Part shown: in pieces, positions 60,701 through 64,000 of the stretch
Position numbering within the stretch: the stretch's first letter is position 1
Layout: each line of letters begins with the position of its first letter
Source of the DNA: Dichotomocladium elegans
Taxonomy: Eukaryota; Mucoromycota; Mucoromycetes; Mucorales; Lichtheimiaceae
Reading direction: 5' to 3'
Assembly (NCBI GenBank): GCA_025716815.1
Contig: JAIXMN010000033.1
Span: forward strand, 186,001-250,000
Length of the DNA stretch: 64,000 bases
Notes under the pieces: generated by a model
What the model saw: only the letters and a program-made list of their open reading frames with translations
What the model was told of the DNA's origin: nothing
Databases searched by the model: none
Program-made: the position numbers and the translations under genes

Positions 60701-62719
60701 AGTTTGCTTTCCGTAATAAAAAATTGATTGGGCATATATATATACAGAAAGAAAGCATATTTCTGTAAGGGATGTGTCTGTTTTTTTCGTCCTTTCAATT
60801 GGCTCCTTTGCCATGAAGAATATATTGATGATGACTAAGATTACCTTGAATTGTGGATTATATCATCGATAAGATAATCCTTAGATTACATAACTAACAG
60901 TAAAAGCAGCCGGAATATCGATGAAATAAGATGAAATCGAGAATTGACCCCGCATCGATCATGATAATATTGAACCGTAACACCTACAACGCTTATGTCA
61001 TTAGAAAAGCCAATCTTCTCAGCGTTCCCAAATGCAAAGAAAGATAGTGCCATAATATACCGAATTCATCAGTAGGATCTGCCGTCTGTCCGCTTTCCCG
61101 CAGTTCCTGCTCTCCCACCTTTTTTACCCAGCACCGATTACTCCTAGCATTACCTCTGCTGCGGTGGCTGTGTAGGTATTGATACCCCACAGAAACGCCT
61201 GTACAACCCTCAGTTGTTCTCGTGCTCCAGTTTTAAGACCAATCTTTCCGAATTCCCCCTCCCCTCAACATACCCTTCCCGTGGATTCTAGAGCTGCTTA
61301 CCGCTGTTTCTGCTATTGGTTCTAGCATGGTTCCTGTACTTTCATGTGCGCATATTTTTGGTACCCGTTGACATGGAGTGAGTTAAGCCCTACAGAGAAG
61401 GAAATAGTATATAGTTTCTGTTTGACTATGGTCCATCGACGCGAACATACGCACTTTCTATACTTTCATCAGGCCTTCCCGAGCGTCTTGAAGATTCCAC
61501 CTTTATGAAGATGGAAAGAGCAATAGCAGATAGCATACTTAAATAATGCTGCGTCAAAGCCTCAGCAGGAGAACGTGGCTTCTCACGTCACACCATGGTG
61601 ATCGATCCTTTATTAATGTTGTTGCTATTGATCGTTTGCCGAAACGATCAAAGTATTCGCTTAAATCATTGACTATATCAAAAAGGTCCTTGTGGATAGA
61701 GGTAGAATTTGGTTTCACTACGTAATTAAATCGGGCAAACATAGCCTACGCTAGCATACAATTTTTCAATGATCCAACTTTTCCTCATGCTGCGGTGCAG
61801 CGCTGCGAAATTGTCGTCATAAGGATATCAAACCGGAAATAGTGTCTTCAGAACACGGTAAAGTCCCATCGGATCCCTTCCTGTACTTATTGCCAAGTAC
61901 TAAATCCATTGGAAAAAAATTCCCCATATTCCCAACCAAACAAGACGTTTTCCTTCGGCATTCTAAAATGTGGCAAGTCTGTTTATATTCTTTATAGTTG
62001 GTGGATGATGCGGCCAAACTCTCCAATGTATTGAGCACGACGGTAACTTGGTGCTCGGATTTGGGCACTAGCTGCAATGCGCGTCTCTACTTCTTTTGAG
62101 AAGAAAAAGTTATAGAACTATCTCTGAAAAGAGATTGAACCTGCCCTTTCAGACTCAACAATGCATTGGATCCTTTCGACGCACCAGCTTGGGACTTGCG
62201 AACCTTTCATCTGCTGCACTAGCCAACAGGGATTTTCTTCCATGGATACTAGCGAGACAGTGCACACAGAGCCCGCACGTTCCAGATATTATCAAGCCCG
62301 TATGCTCTAACGTTACGATAAAGTAATGTTTGTATACGTGCTTGGAGATATAGACCCGCGTTTGATTCATAGATCGTATTTGCAGATCCAAGTTATCCAT
62401 CTCCCGGCTGATTTGCTTTACCGACTTGTCGTACACCTTAGTTCGAGATATTTTGATCTGTCCAACCGGCAATTCTCTTCGACGATCGATCTTCGACTCA
62501 ATGAAGGATTGGAAAAGAATGTAGCAGATCTCGCATTAGCACTGGATGAACCGCGATGATGTATTTATTGTCGCGCATATTCAATATCGAAACACTGGCA
62601 CGCGCCGAGCTGCTTGTACGGTGAGCACACGCGCGTGACCATTTTATTAGCACTTTATCGGGACCAAAAAAAAAAGAAAGCACCTCACGCTTTCTTTTCT
62701 TTCAGCGCGAGGCCGAATT
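57741..62719. other. Gene-poor AT-rich region
   Basis: About 5 kb without a supported gene. The two strands at 62155-62560 both carry open frames with fairly natural composition (minus: VYDKSVKQISREMDNLDLQ; plus: LIHRSYLQIQVIHLPADLL), and one may be an exon of an unrecognised gene. No tRNA, rRNA or repeat family was recognised. Confidence 0.45.
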
Positions 62720-64000
62720 ATGGACGTAGGTTTGGCTATTCACGATCACCGGTGATCTCTGTTCTGACCAAGTCAATATGTATTTTTGGTACAGCAATAT
62801 TTGGCAGAGCTTGATGAACTGCTGACGAGATTGGCTAGTGCACAAGATTCAGAAACGATTCGTCTGGTAAAAAAAAAAAAAAAACTTATACTTAGGTTGA
62901 TTCCAAGTAGAAGAAAAGAATAAAGGATAATCGCTGAGCAAACATCGCACGATAGGCAACATCTTCGCTCAATTCTCATTACTATAAGTCTGCCAACTGC
63001 ATTCCCGCTCTTGCCGAGATCATTGACCGATCGCCTCATTACCAGGTCCGGCAGCTAGCTGCGGTTGAGCTTCGTAAGCGTATCAACAAGTGGTGGCCGG
63101 ATATTCAGGAAGACAATAAAAGCGTTATCCGGAATCAGCTTCTCCAAATATCACTTAATGACGAAAAGTAAGGCATTGATAGTTCAGCCCATACAATTGA
63201 ACAGGCGATTGAAAAAAAAGTGTCTCTATATGCGCACGTGCATAAAGGGAGCTCGTTCGACACTCAACAGCACGTGTGATTTCATCCATCGCGCACTTGG
63301 ATATTCCCCGAGAATCATGGCCTGAACTTCTGACTTTCCTTCACCAGGCCTGCACGAGCCCGGACGCATCACATCGTGAGGTCGGCACGTATCTCTTATA
63401 TACCCTATTTGAAGCAATTGCCGATTACTTTATGCAGAATACCACTCCATTGTACGAACTCTTAGCAACATCAATTGTCGATCCCGAAAGTATCAAGGTC
63501 CGAGTTACCACAGTCCTGTAAGTAAGGTGAAGATAAATTAAAGATTTGGACGGCTGAGTGGACCATCCGTGATGCAGGATTCTCGGAAAATTGGGCGAAT
63601 TCGTTGAACCTGAAAATAAAGAGGATATTGTAAGTATACTTTGTGTTGGCAAAAAAGAAAATGGAAAAGTAGATCATCGCGTGACCAAACATGGGGGTAT
63701 GTACAGAAATGGTACAGAGGCATGATCCCGAACATGGTGAACGTCCTGGAACAATGTCTGGAGAATAACAATGAAGAAGGTGCCGCAGAAGTGTTTGAGG
63801 TTTTTGATACGCTGCTGATGTTGGTAAGGAGAAGAAGCCGAGCGGATACACCGCGCCTGCGTCAGTCAATTGACATTACGCATAGGATACGCCCCTCTTG
63901 TCTACTCACCTTGTTGAGCTGATACGATTCTTCTTAACCGTTGGCTCGAACCGAGAGATCGAGGAGTCTATTCGGATTATGGCGCTCTCTTTTCTCATGT
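62720..64000 (+). CDS. KAP123: Importin-beta karyopherin (Kap123/importin-4), 5' part
   Basis: Exons 62720..62725, 62795..62866, 62956..63167, 63248..63517, 63578..63629, 63707..63823, 63886..>64000 give the first 281 residues; the rest lies beyond the right edge. HEAT repeats carry YQVRQLAAVELRKRI and the IPRESWPELLTFLHQ...HREVGTYLLYTLFE order typical of Kap123/importin-4, which imports ribosomal proteins and histones H3/H4. The first coding exon is only ATG GAC; joined to QYLAELDELL it gives the expected short N-terminus. Every junction keeps phase. Introns are 52-88 nt. Confidence 0.92.

Noticed and set aside
62155..62560. Possible gene on either strand upstream of KAP123
   Set aside because: Both strands show open frames, no start or splice partners close a model, and no family is recognised.
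1..64000. CRISPR arrays, rRNA, operon-type promoters and Shine-Dalgarno sites
   Set aside because: None seen; the window is spliced eukaryotic nuclear DNA.

Overview
The window is nuclear DNA of an early-diverging filamentous fungus, most likely Mucoromycota (Mucorales-like). The reasons are many short introns (about 50-130 nt) with GTAAGT-type donors and CTAAC/CTAAT branch points, orthologues of fungal housekeeping proteins, a U6 snRNA gene, a GCK-VI (OSR1/SPAK-like) kinase pair, and a decayed Fanzor element. The species cannot be named from sequence alone. I rebuilt spliced gene models by hand. All complete models close in frame and end at a stop codon.

Layout. 1-2060: 3' part of a heavily frameshifted Fanzor (eukaryotic TnpB-like) gene, followed by a hairpin-rich tail that looks like its guide-RNA region. 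2230-10580 (all minus strand): MGM1/OPA1 dynamin, OCT1 mitochondrial intermediate peptidase, and a bHLH-zipper transcription factor. 11868-13727: a septin-like pseudo-GTPase with a membrane helix. 13728-24743: 11 kb of AT-rich, gene-poor DNA holding a U6 snRNA gene and decayed coding-like stretches. 24744-25631: C2H2 zinc-finger regulator. 26698-30923: SCP2 sterol carrier with a peroxisomal signal, MET2, and divergently from MET2 a phosphoglycerate dehydrogenase, with a Gcn4-type site between them. 31478-37149: kelch membrane protein, GPD1 and an FAD oxidoreductase. 37324-42325: mitochondrial-type TrpRS, a small unknown gene, and ELP3. 42815-44980: Ser-rich disordered protein. 45574-51316: tandem OSR1/SPAK-like kinases. 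51533-53632: SAK-type HAD protein and COX17, divergent. 55668-57740: cationic amino acid transporter. 57741-62719: second gene-poor block. 62720 to the right edge: 5' part of the KAP123/importin-4 gene.

Functional themes. Several genes serve mitochondria (MGM1, OCT1, COX17, TrpRS). Amino-acid metabolism is represented by MET2, PGDH and the CAT transporter, with plausible general amino-acid control at the MET2/PGDH promoter. The most unusual signals are the decayed Fanzor with its structured tail, the excess of GC-AG introns concentrated in one of two tandem kinase paralogues, four RFxV-type docking motifs in the other paralogue, a TM-anchored septin-like protein lacking its nucleotide-binding motifs, and internal microexons of 11 and 17 nt.
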